Positions 37,420 through 52,047 of a stretch of DNA of 64,000 nucleotides are shown one piece after another. The stretch's first letter is position 1. Every line of letters begins with the position of its first letter. Below the pieces are notes generated by a model, which did not search any database, was not told where the DNA came from, and was given only the letters and a program-made list of their open reading frames with translations. The stretch comes from Paragorgia papillata (lineage: Eukaryota; Cnidaria; Anthozoa; Scleralcyonacea; Coralliidae), in contig JAWNZC010000469.1 in assembly GCA_035771165.1 (NCBI GenBank), positions 2,345,001 through 2,409,000 on the forward strand. The letters run 5' to 3'. The translations under genes and the position numbers were made by a program.

Positions 37420-37684
37420 CAATCCTGGCCAAAATTAGTGTGGACAGCGCGTGCATAAATCTCTGTGTCTGGTATTTCCTTTGTTATCTTGAAAAAATAG
37501 GCCCCTTGGCCCCCGTCCCCCCTTTCAATGTTGATAAATGAATGAACTGGACATGATAAAAATGTATTGTGAGATGCAACATTGAAAAGGGGGCTGGGGG
37601 GCGGAATGGGGGGGGGGAAGAATATGTATGAACATTAATTTGTTTGTTTAGAGTGGACTGTCCACATAATTTTGGCCAGGATTG
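37420..37684. mobile_element. M10: right terminus of the array
   Basis: Same MITE as M1. Its outer end CCAGGATTG is followed directly by TAGGTTCTTTATAAGCG, which is the continuation of the R spacer in the unoccupied copies (50,031 and 59,208). With GCTA before M1, this is compatible with a TA target duplication. Confidence 0.88.
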
Positions 37685-39660
37685 TAGGTTCTTTATAAGC
37701 GTAAACAATTGAGTGCTGCGTACGTAGTGTTTTGGATAATAGTAAAGTGAAAAGGTAGCAAACTTCCTGAGATTTCAGAAACGAAATACTGACGTTTCGA
37801 GCGCAGCCCTGCATCAGAGTTTACTTAAGAAAACTGGTAAAGGGTTCCGCTCGAACTGACATCAGTTATTCGTTACTGTCATAAAAGGCTCTGCTCGAAA
37901 CATCAGTTTTTCGTTTTTAAAATCTCGTCAGCTTGCCATCTTTTCGTTTTATTAAGCCTGTTTTCCAGTCATCGCAGAAACTGGCTTGCAGCTCGCAGCG
38001 AGTACTTGCATCTAATTAAAAAGAAGTCAGAGTGAAAAACAAGCACTGTGAGTTAGTTTTAATTAGATGTAAGTACTCGCATTGAGCTGCGAGTCAGTTT
38101 CTGCCATGACTGGAAAAGAGGCTTTATAGGTTCTGCTTAGTCTGCTTCGCAGAGATCTCTTCGGCTCCAACACAAGGAATAGCAAGTTTAGAATATAGAG
38201 GGCCTTACATGCAATGTAGAAAACTAGAAATACAAATCGAAAATGTTTAAAAGGTTGGTGTACTGCTGACTTGAAATACTCATTAAGGAGGACTAACGTT
38301 TTTAGCGTAGGTCCTTCGACTAAAAAAGAAATGTGTAAATAAACGCGTATACAATATTCTTTTAAATCTTTCTTTCTCTCCATTCCCCCCTCCCTCTCTC
38401 TCTCTGGTGAAGGATCTTCCCTCAAAACGGTCAGTCCTGCTTCATGAGTATTTCAGCTGTACACCAACTTTTTAAAAGAATCCCCCGACTGTTTGAACAA
38501 GTAGACATGAAAATGTTGGCAATGTCGTCTATCTTGAAAATGCGTTGAATTTTATCATTTTACCATCTTGAATGATGACGTGAAATGGCTGCAAGCGAAG
38601 AGCAGCATGACTACTAGACGTGATTGTTGAAAAAGGTTATATTTCGTTGGCTTCAGACTGACTTTTTCTCATAATAACAAGCCTAATGACCTTTTAATTT
38701 AAAACTGATCTAAGACTAGAGAATTAGGATCAGAGGGATAGGATTAGTATTGTCACAATGTCACTGTGAGGTCAATAAACCAATTTCTTCCCTGGTTGTT
38801 TTCGTGTTTTATTCAACTCTCTTTTGTCGGTGGATATTCCCAGTGAGGAGTAAAATCGTTTGGCGTTAGCCCAGAGTAAAATACGTAAGACTTGAGAGTC
38901 GAATGGCGCTTGGAAATGGTTAATTGAAAGGTGTGAAAGTTAACTTTTTTCCCTCTAAAACGTTTTCCAGTGTAGATTTGTGCTTCCTTCTTGTTCCTTG
39001 CATAGCTCTAGTGTCAGTGCTGATAATTGAAAAGTTTGTTTTTTTAACATTTGCAGCGTGTCTGTATCTGCCATCCGGAGAAAAATTAGATTTACCGTAA
39101 AAAGTGGAAACTTAATCCAAATTAGAATTTCAGAACTTACTAGAACAAATATTTCTTCGCTCCTGAGAACTTTGAACTAATACTTTTCAATACTAAAGAG
39201 TAACACCAGGGCTGAGGAAAGAACTAAAGAATAAAACACAAATCTACACCGCAAAATGTTTTAGAAAGGAAAGATGTAATTTTTTATAGCTTTTTCCTAT
39301 CAAGTCACGTCAAATTTCGATGTTGCAGACTTCTAGTTTTAGATAAATTTTAAAAAAACCCAAAAACATTAAAACAATCAGATCTAGCGGTCATTGACAG
39401 TCATGCTACTATTTAGTTTGATGTCATTTGACGTCTTATTCAAGATGGCGCCACTCGTGGTGGAATTACTGTAGCTTATACTCGCACATAATCTTTTGAA
39501 AAGTAAATTATTTTTAAATTTCTTACCAGGCATTTTCAAAATAGACGAAGACGTTGACAACATTTTGATGCCAACTTGTTCAAATAGTCGGAGATGCCTT
39601 TTTGACATTTTCGATTGGATTTTGATATGAGCGTGCGTAATGTGTTATCAGCGGTATTAC
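37685..39660. repeat. R spacer, copy 0, right part
   Basis: Homologous to 50,032-52,047 (full) and 59,209-59,589 (start only). It contains the element piece TGACGTTTCGAGCGCAGCCC (37,790 onward) and the inverted pair of recurring motifs around 38,290-38,320 (minus) and 38,405-38,435 (plus), which flanks a short C/CT tract. The open frame at 38,063-38,425 on the minus strand covers repeat sequence and is not conserved as coding in R copy 1. No gene recognised. Confidence 0.8.
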
Positions 39661-42600
39661 TCAGTAAAATACTTCTATTTCAGTTGGAGTAAAGTTGTGA
39701 CTTCCAGTCAGAAGAGATTTGGTTTGTGCAGAGCCATATTGGTATCCTGGGGGTAATTGATATGAGTGGCCAAGGTTGGAGTGTGATCCTTGATTGTGAT
39801 TGGAGTTATCACTGATGCGGAAATCATGACCTCCACCAAAGATTGGTCCCCAGTTAGGATAGCTGAAGATTGCACGTTGCTTGTCGTGAACGTCGCATTT
39901 GAATGCAGGTATGTCGTCTTTATTTTTTAACGAAAACAAAAACGAGGAGTTGGACTCTTTCCTACCTTTACCTGAAATAAAATGTAAAACATTTACTCCA
40001 TGTGTTCATCATATTTTCCTTTACTTCATCATTGACTTTAAAAAACATTTTAAACCAAAACAAAGAAAATTTTTAAAACAGTTCTGTCATTGAATTCTCT
40101 TGAATGTACAGTTTTAGCAGAACATTATAATTTTCTACATGTTTGATATAAAATACAGAAATACAGAAATATAGAAAAAAAATTCAACTTCTAAAAACTA
40201 AAGTAAGGTTTCATTTGTTTAAAGTGTATATTTACTACTAAATATACTAATATGCTGTAATTACAATTAAATATACTATTATAATTATTTCTTTCACTAC
40301 TCTAAATTATTTTATTGTTATAGTCGAAATGGAAATACCTTCCCACTTCTTGTTCTGTAGTTTGTTGTGTATTACTGTATTTCTGTAGCCGCTACCAAAG
40401 CATGAGAAAAATGTTTGTTGAAAACTGTACATATAACATAGTATAATTTAGCTTTAAATGGCATTTATTCATAATACAATGGATGTTTATCCCAAATTGA
40501 TACCAAGAGACGAATATACATCAAGAATTGGTGACTTTTATCACTAGACTTTCCTCATGCTTCAGTAGCAGCTACAGAAATACAGTAATACACAACCAAC
40601 TACAGAAGTGGAAGTGGGAAGGTTTTTTCATATCGACTGCAAATTTAATATTTTTTCTAAATTATCATGTGTGGTCCTGATTCAAACTTGAATACTAAAC
40701 TATCAGGAAGTCGATGCATTTTTCATTTTTACAAAAATATCAATATTTTGGCCTATAAATGAAAATACTTTTTATGACTTTTTGAATCTTGTGCTCCAAC
40801 CTATGCTGTTAACCCATTGCTGCCTAGGATGTGTGAGGGTTCTCCTTTTGATGAGTAAAATCATCTGGTATTAGCCAGAGTGAAACAATAAAGACGCCAT
40901 TTTGGCTGGCTCAGGTATCCATTAGGTTTGATGTAGAAAGGAAATTGGATGTATTTTATCTGGCAACAGACTATAAACATATTTCATTTTTGAAAATGTA
41001 GAGTACATGACATCAAACTCTTCCACAAAGATAAGATCTCACTCCAGGATCAGGGTGGCATGGGTTACTTAAGCTGGCAGTCTTAGTGCTTGGGAGCAGC
41101 TGTGCAGACTATTGTAATTCCTGGGAAAATGATGATAAAGACTTTTTCACAATTACGTATGTTTTTTATAGCAGGCTTGGACCAGCCCTGGATTTACCAA
41201 TTTTGGGCCTACAGGCTAAGTGTGATGACACATTTCTAGGGGGGTCCTGGGACATGCACCCAGAATTTTTTTGAATTTTGGGTCTTTGAAACAGCATTTC
41301 CCACATTTTGAGGACACTTTTGAGCAAAATATAAAGGTCTGAAATCCCATTTTTTAACAGTGGGCCGTCCAAATTGTGGTCCTACAGGCTATAGCCTGGT
41401 AAGCCTATCAGTAAATCTGGGCCTTGCTTGAACTGGCCTATCTGCCAATGGTACATGCACCCCCTTTAGAATACCTCAACTGCGCCCCGTGAACTATATT
41501 TGCTAAACCATAGTCAATCGAGATATGGTCTGGAAACTCAGCTAAAGTCTTTGGTCTATCTTTTTGTTCACCTTTATGCATTTTTGTGCATGGTGCACTG
41601 TCACTGAACACATTGTATTTTAGTATAATGAAAGAATTGTCGAAAAGCAACGTTTTAGTTCAATCACTCAACCGTGCTATTTAAATATTAATAAACCTAA
41701 AACAAAGGATGTGCACGGTGTAAGGTACGGTTCAACATAAAATCACAGCTCATTATAGGCGCTTTGAAGTTTGCTGAGTTTCCAGACCATATCTCGATTG
41801 ACTATGGCTAAAATAGATATAAAATAATATGGCTGCCCATTGCACGTAGTTTGTTACTGAGTAATATTCTGCTTTCTTAAATTCATGTTGTGTGTGGTTG
41901 CAAGGGGTAGACAGGAGAGTTGCTGTTCTGTAAGATATATTTTATTCCAGCAAATGGTAAATCTGTTGGCCTGCACTTTTGTGTCGTTCTTATATGAAGT
42001 TTCTGTGAGTTCATGATATGTGGGGAAACAATGGCAACAACAATCACTAATTTTGAAATCTTTCTATTTACAGAAATATTTTGAAATCTTTCTATTTTCT
42101 ATTATTTCTGTAATGCACCTCAGTAGGCCAATGTCATTATTTACTAATTTCTTTTTTAAACTGCATCCCTCTCCCTAATGGCACTGTCCCTGCATGATAC
42201 AAAGCAAGTCCAACTCTGTTATATAGTATTGTGTTCAAACGTTTTTGAACAATTTTGAATTTAAGAACATACCTTCCCAGTTCTGGTCTGTATATCCACC
42301 AAAAATATACTCGCCGACTTTCACTAAAGTCACTGTAGGTCCCTTATTGTCACAACATCTGTGAAAATCTTGTGCACTCCATCCATCTCTACCAGCTCGA
42401 TAACAAAGACGCCATTGAAACTGATCACCCAACCACTTTTCCATTTGTTTGCGATATTCGAAACTCCAATTCAAAATAATTGAGGTATGATATAATCCAC
42501 AAGGAACTGCTGCAGGACGACATACTAGATAAGAAAGTAAATTACATATGATTAACCCATTCCTGCCCGAGCTGGCCAAAACAGTTCTAAAGGGCGGTGC

Positions 42601-44077
42601 CACGGCGGTGACGTCATAAACTTTGCATCAAAAACGTCACGTTAAAAAATGTCACTTGCTATGGACTCGGCGTGAGCGAGCGGCGAAGGAGCGGACTCGC
42701 AGACACAATCTCCGAGGCGAAGCGTTAATAATCAAAGCGTTAATAATTTGCCTGCTTGTAGACTCTACTGTCTTTATTCGATGTTGTAATGAAATGTTGT
42801 ACGGCTTGCACGGTGCGTTGCGTAGCTAGCATCGCAATAGAGAAATACTTCAGACCTTGTGAAAGTTTTATCTGGAGTTGAATCAATTACAACATGTACC
42901 ATGTACCTTTAGTTAATTTTTATTTCTTTTTAGGTATATAAATCTTACCAACTTTTCCCAGTTTATCCAAGAACGTCGTAACATCATTGTCGTTGATTGG
43001 GGTGCTTTGATATTCAATGTTGCCATCATGAACAGGTTTCATACTCCGTGGTCGCTCTTGTTTCATTCTTTCTATATTCTCTTCAATCATCTTTTGCGAC
43101 GAAAGAATTTCTTCATCGTTGCCTTTCTCAAGAAGGTTCTTGGCCAGATTGAAAGAACCTTTTACTTTATCCACGTGACGTTTCACTTCGGTTTCTTGTT
43201 CCACAAGTGGTTCGTGAGTTTCTTTGTATTTCTTGTCCACTTCCTTCATCATCAGTTTCGTTTTCTCTTCCAGCTTTTGGGTGAAGATTTTTAAAACTTC
43301 TTGTTTCTGCCGAGTGATGTCTTTCTTTGCTTTCTTTGCATTGTCTTCCAGAGACTGTTTGGCATTTGATATCAACTCTAATGTGTCGTTGCCTTCCTTC
43401 AGACTTTCTTCTAGGATTGTACAACGCGATGCTAGTACTTCTCTTTGCTTCTCAGCTACGTCTACTAGTGGCAAACATAAATGATCTGGACGTACATGTT
43501 GAACCTCCATGCAATATCTGCAGGCGAGTTCTTTGCATGTCTCGCAATAGAACTTAAGGGTCTTGTTCTCATGCTTCTGACAGTAAAGTTTTGCTCTGAT
43601 CTTGCCTTGGTTCTCAGCTTGACTCAACTCGTTTATTGATAACACAGTGTGTTTCTTGTTGCTTGGCCATCTCTCGTGACACGCGAGACATTTTTCGCAC
43701 ATGAACATCTCACAAGTTGTACACCGACTAACGGCTGGCTCTTGGCAATGAGAACATTTAGAAACCTTTGCTTGCCGTTGAATCGCCATGACGTCTAACA
43801 TATTTCGGATAAAATGACTGCTCGCCATTCCTGCTACTTCATCTTTTGGTTTCAGAAAAAATTCTGACCGACATGTCGGACAGTTGAATACTTCAATCTC
43901 TTTACCAGCTGCTTCCTCACGATGGCGTTTTACAAACTTCTCTAAACAGATTTTGCAAAACGAGTGTAAGCAAGGCATTAATGTTCGTGGTTCGTTCAAA
44001 GTTTCTAAGCAAATGGAACATGTCAGTAAGGATTCTAGTTCATCAACTGGAACGGCGACGGTTGGAGAAGTAGCCAT
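39661..44077 (-). CDS. TRIM-TLDc gene copy 2: RING, two B-boxes, coiled coil, TLDc (intact, 3 exons)
   Basis: Predicted E3 ubiquitin ligase of 563 aa. Exons on the minus strand: 44077-42949, 42524-42273, 39971-39661. All junctions are GT-AG and phase 1. Domains: C3HC4 RING at residues 20-69 (CSIC, CLHSFCKIC, CPTC); B-box1 about 108-143 (CSHC...CEKC); B-box2 about 166-201 (CQKH...CETC...CRYC); coiled coil about 205-330; TLDc about 377-563 (DNKGPTVTLVKV; FGGYTDQNW; SSFLFSLKNKDDIPAF; FTPTEIEVFY at the end). ATG 44077 is chosen from the MATS start common to all copies. TRIM proteins ubiquitinate substrates bound by their C-terminal domain; here that would be TLDc, a domain known from OXR1/NCOA7-type stress and V-ATPase-associated proteins. 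Target and role are unknown. It is the only copy with an unbroken frame. The 2.3-kb second intron is full of MITEs shared with copy 3. Confidence 0.88.
40338..40622. mobile_element. Intronic foldback MITE (CCTTCCCACTTC ends)
   Basis: CCTTCCCACTTCTTGTTCTG at the left faces CAGAAGTGGAAGTGGGAAGG-like sequence at the right. The arms continue through TGTGTATTACTGTATTTCTG. The orthologous insertion is at 52,720-53,003 in copy 3, so it predates the duplication. Confidence 0.85.
41171..41448. mobile_element. Intronic MITE (CAGGCTTGGACCAG ends)
   Basis: CAGGCTTGGACCAGCCCTGG followed by ATTTACC at the left matches, inverted, GTAAATCTGGGCC followed by TTGCTTGAACTGG at the right. Inner pairs are GGGCCTACAGGCTA and CCTACAGGCTATAGCCTGG. 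The copy-3 equivalent is about 53,611-53,877. A similar terminus (CAGGCTTGGACTGGGGC) appears at 10,035. Confidence 0.7.
41508..41807. mobile_element. Intronic foldback with perfect 35-bp arms
   Basis: 41508-41542 (starting CCATAGTCAATCGAGATATG) and 41773-41807 are exact reverse complements. The equivalent in copy 3 has arms at 53,947-53,981 and 54,212-54,246 with the same sequence. Non-coding. Confidence 0.85.
42525..42948. other. Intron 1 of TRIM-TLDc copy 2
   Basis: Contains a GC-richer island around 42,660-42,740 with GGCGTGAGCGAGCGGCGAAG and repeated AGCGTTAATAAT, also present in copy 3 (about 55,110-55,195). It resembles the interior of the MITE at 7,319-7,479. No exon seen. Confidence 0.5.
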
Positions 44078-44689
44078 TGTAGACAACGTTTTCTTCAAAA
44101 AGTGTAGTAGTTTCTTGTAAACTTAATCAGCAGGCAAAACTGGAAATCGTTTGACTCACTTCAGGTCTGGGAAATCTTTCTTTCGGTTTCACAATAGTCA
44201 ATTCTCGGTAAATGGTCATATGATTCCTTATTTCACGGTAAACTATGTAATATCCTGCTGTGATTGGTATTTCCGGTATATATATCTCCATATTCTTATA
44301 TGGCCTAATATTATTTCGTTGGAGGAATTCGCCCTGGCCTGCACCACATGCATACCAGTACATGCGTATTAAACAGTACCTAGCAACGCGATTAGGTACA
44401 AAAGCTTTCTTTTTATCTTAATTTAACGTGTAAAGCAAGGCGATATAACACAAGCGGTTTTATTTACATGTGCGATTACATTTAAAGATGCATTCAACCT
44501 ACATTCAACCATGTGATTTATTCCTGCATTTCATTATGTTAAACACCGCTAATGCCAATATATCCGGTCTCACAATACCTGGGGGGGGGGGGGTATTAAA
44601 CGAACGAACAAACGAATTAAATCTTATTACATCATGGTAACACATGAAAAGTATTTTTACTGTTGCCTTTAGGATGTTATCATTATATT
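44078..44689 (-). promoter_or_regulatory. 5' flank of TRIM-TLDc copy 2
   Basis: Conserved with the flanks of copies 1 and 3. It ends upstream in a run of 13 G (44,581-44,593; seven in copy 3) and an AACGAACGAACAAACGAA stretch. Probable promoter and 5' UTR by position only. No core promoter element can be pinned down. Confidence 0.45.
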
Positions 44690-47600
44690 ATCATCATCAC
44701 CACCACTATCGATCATCACCATCAGTGCCATCATCATTATCACCACCATCAATCAACACCATCATGAATCATCACCAGCACTACCACCACCATTACCACC
44801 ACCACCATTACCATCACCACCATTACCACCACCAGCACTATTACCACCACTACTATTGCCACCACCACTATTGCCACCACCACTATTGCCACCATAGAAC
44901 CATCACCACCACCATTACCACTACCACTATTACCACCACCATTACAACCACTATTACCACCACCATTACCACCACTATTACCACCACCATTACCACCCCC
45001 ATTAGCACCCCCATTAGCACCACCACCTCCATTACCACCACCATTACCACGACTATTACCACCACCATTACCACCACCATTACCACGACTATTACCACCA
45101 CCATTACCACCACCACCACCATTACCAACACTATTACCACCCCCATTACCACGACTATTACCACCACCATTACCACCACCACCACCACCACCATTACCAC
45201 CACTATTACCACCACCATTACCACCACCACCACCACCACCATTACCACCACTATTACCACCACCATTACCACGACTATTACCACCACCATTACCACCACT
45301 ATTACCACCACCATTACCACCACCATTACCACCACTATTACCACCACCATTACCACCACTATTACCACCACTATTACCACCACCATTACCACCACCACTA
45401 TTACCACCACCCCATTACCACCACCATTACCACCACCAGTACCACCACACCACCACTATTACCACCACTATTACCACCACCATTACCACCACTATTACCA
45501 CCACCATTACCACCACCATTACCACCACTATTACCACACCACCATTACCACCACTAACTATTACCACCACCATTACCACCACTATTACCCACCACCATTA
45601 CCACCACCATTACCACCAACCACCATTACCACCACTATTACCACCACCACCATTACCACCACTATTACCACCCCCATTACCACCACTATTACCACCACCC
45701 ATTACCACCACTATTACCACCCACCATTACCACCACTATTACCCCCACTATTACCACCACCATTACCACCACTATTACCACCACCATTACCACCACTATT
45801 ACCACCACCATTACCACCACTATTACCACCACTATTACCACCACTATTACCACCACTATTACCACCACCATTACCACCACTATTACCACCACCATTACCA
45901 CCACCACTATTACCACCCCCATTACCACCACTATTACCACCACCATTACCACCACTAGTACCACCACTATTACCACACCATTACCACCACTATTACCACC
46001 ACCATTACCACCACTATTACCACCCCCATTACCACCACTATTACCACCACCATTACCACCACTATTACCACCCCCATTACCACCACTATTACCACCACCA
46101 TTACCACCACTATTACCACCACCATTACCACCACCATTACCACCACTATTACCACCACTATTACCACCCCACTATTACCACCACCATTACCACCACTATT
46201 ACCACCACCATTACCACCACCACTATTACCACCACTATTACCACCACTATTACCACCACCACCACTATTACCACCACCATTACCACCACTATTACCACCA
46301 CCATTACCACCACCATTACCACCACTATTACCACCACTATTACCACCACCATTACCACCACTATTACCACCACCATTACCACACCATTACCACCACCATT
46401 ACCACCACTATTACCACCACCCCCATTACCACCACTATTACCACCACCACTATTACCACCACCATTACCACCACCACTATTACCACCACCATTACCACCA
46501 CTATTACCACCACCATTACCCCACCACCATTACCACCACCATTACCACCACCATTACCACCACCATACCACCACCATTACCACCACTATTACCACCACCA
46601 CTATTACCACCCCCCATTACCACCCCCACTATTACCACCCCCATTACCACCACCCCATTACCACCACCCCATTACCACCACCATTACCATTACCACCACT
46701 ATTACACCACCCCATTACCACCACTATTACCACCCCCATTACCACCACCATTACTACCACCATTACCACCACCATTACCACCACTATTACCACACCCCAC
46801 CATTGCCACCACCAATACCACCATTACCACCCCCATTACCATTACCACCACTATTACCCCCCACTATTACCACCACCATTACCACCACCATTACCACCAC
46901 CATTACCACCACTATTACCACCACTATTACCACCACCACCATTACCACCACTATTACCATTACCACCACCATTACCACCACTATTACCACCACCATTACC
47001 ACCACCATTACTACCACCATTACCACCACCATTACCACCACCATTACCACCATTACCACCACCAATACCACCATTACCACACCACCACCATTACCCACCA
47101 CTATTACCAACCCCCATTACCACCACTATTACCACCACATTACCACCACCATTACCACCACCATTACCACCACCATTACCACCACTATTACCACCCCACT
47201 ATTACCACCACCATTACCACCACTATACCACCACCATTACCACCACTATTACCACCACCATTACCACCACTATTACCACCCCACCATTACCACCACCATT
47301 ACCATTACCACCACTATTACCACCACCCATTACCACCACCACTATTACCACCACCCATTACCACCACCATACCACCACCACCATTACCACCACTATTACC
47401 CACCACTATTACCACCCACCACTATTACCACTACCGCCACCATTACCACCACCATTACCACCACCATTACCACCACCATTACCACCACTATTACCACCCC
47501 ACTATTACCACCACCATTACCACCACCATTACCACCACCATTACCACCACTATTACCACCACCATTACCACCACCATTACCACCACCATTACCACCACTA

Positions 47601-49243
47601 TTACCACCACCATTACCACCACTATTACCACCCACCATTACCACCACTATTACCACCACTATTACCACCACCATTACCACCACCATTACCACCACCATTA
47701 CCACCACCATTACCACCACCACCATTACCACCACTATTACCACCACCATTACCACCACCATTACCACCACTATTACCACCACCATTACCACCACTATTAC
47801 CACCACCATTACCACCACTATTACCACCCCCATTACCACCACCATTACCACCACTATTACCACCACCATTACCACCACCATTACCACCACTATTACCACC
47901 ACCATTACCACCACCATTACCACCACCATTACCACCACTATTACCACCACCATTACCACCACTATTACCACCACCATTACCACCACTATTACCACCACCA
48001 TTACCACCACCATTACCACCACTATTACCACCACCATTACCACCACTATTACCACCACCATTACCACCACTATTACCACCCCCATTACCACCACCATTAC
48101 CACCACCAGTACCACCACCATTACCACCACTATTACCACCACTATTACCACCCCCATTACCACCACTATTACCACCCCCATTACCACCACTATTACCACC
48201 ACCATTACCACCACCATTACCACCCCCATTACCACCACTATTACCACCCCCATTACCACCACTATTACCACCACCATTACCACCACCATTACCACCACCA
48301 TTACCACCACCATTACCACCACTATTACCACCACCATTATCACCACCATTACCACCACCATTACCACTACCACTATTACCACCACCATTACCACCACCAC
48401 TATTACCACCACTATTACCACCCATTACCACCACCATTACCACCACCATTACCACCACCACCCCATTACCACCCACCACTATTACCACCCCATTACCACT
48501 ATTATTACCACCCCCATTACCCCCACTATTACCACCACATTACCACCACTATTACCACCACCAATCACCATTACCACCCCACTTACCACCCCCATTACCA
48601 CCACTATTACCACCACTATTACCACCACCATTACCACCACTATTACCCCCACTATTACCACCACCATTACCACCACTATTACCACCACCATTACCACCAC
48701 TATTACCACCACTATTACCACCACCATTACCACCACGATTACCACCACGATTACCACCACCATTACAACCGCTATTACCACCACTATTGCCACCCCCATT
48801 ACCACCACCATTACTACCACCAGTACCACCACCATTACCACCACTATTACCACCACTATTACCACCACCAGTACCACCACCATTACCACCACCATTACCA
48901 CCACTATTACCACCACTATTACCACCACACTATTACCACCACTAAACCACCACTATTATTACCACCACCATTACCACCACACTATTACCACCACCATTAC
49001 CATCACATTACCACCACACATTACCAACCACTATTACCACCACCAGTACCACCACCAAACCACCACCATTACCACCACTATTACCACCACTATTATTACC
49101 ACCCCATTACTACCACCACCCACACCACCACTTACCACCACCATTACCATCACCATTACCACCACTATTACCACCACCATTACCACCACCATTACCACCA
49201 CTATTACCACCACTATTAGCACCACCATTACGATCATCATCAT
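44690..49243. repeat. 4.5-kb CAC-rich tandem repeat (12-bp unit)
   Basis: Hundreds of units of ACCACCATTACC and ACCACTATTACC, with scattered insertions and deletions that shift phase. The first approximately 200 bp are more irregular (CATCATCACCACC types) and match the start of the paralogous tract at 57,118. Very long Thr/Pro/His-rich frames result from the 12-bp period and carry no domain, start context or splice structure, so I do not call a gene. Confidence 0.95.
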
Positions 49244-49256
49244 TTATTGACATACC

Positions 49257-52047
<2,791 letters not shown>

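Larger units (their letters stand above)
11891..37684 (+). repeat. Tc1/mariner-derived macrosatellite: 20 units (u) plus 10 interleaved MITEs (M)
   Basis: Head-to-tail units of 1157-1160 bp begin TCTGAGAAAAAACAAGAT and end CAGTCATATTTTCAGA. Unit starts are u1 12155, u2 13578, u3 14998, u4 16157, u5 17315, u6 18735, u7 19893, u8 21051, u9 22471, u10 23629, u11 24788, u12 25948, u13 27107, u14 28527, u15 29949, u16 31107, u17 32526, u18 33683, u19 35104, u20 36263. By eye the units differ at only a few positions, except u17-u18. Each contains the same dead transposase 3' end and a GTACACAGCTGTGTAC palindrome. The array begins and ends with M. All small frames inside it are non-genic. Confidence 0.95.

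Noticed and set aside
11891..37684. CRISPR-like array
   Set aside because: Units are 1.16 kb and nearly identical throughout, with no short repeat plus unique spacer pattern. The context is animal genomic DNA.
11996..37708. Recurring 75-120 aa minus-strand frames in the satellite
   Set aside because: They are the same MITE M and flanking unit sequence read in reverse. Frame changes with G-run length, and there is no recognisable domain.
38063..38425. 120-codon minus-strand frame in R copy 0
   Set aside because: Covers dispersed-repeat motif sequence and a CT-rich tract. The paralogue in R copy 1 is not collinear as protein.
44644..49250. Very long Thr/Pro/His/Leu-rich open frames (over 1,400 and 800 codons)
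   Set aside because: They arise from a 12-bp repeat without stop codons in several frames on both strands. There is no domain, splice site or conservation, and the paralogous tract has a different unit.
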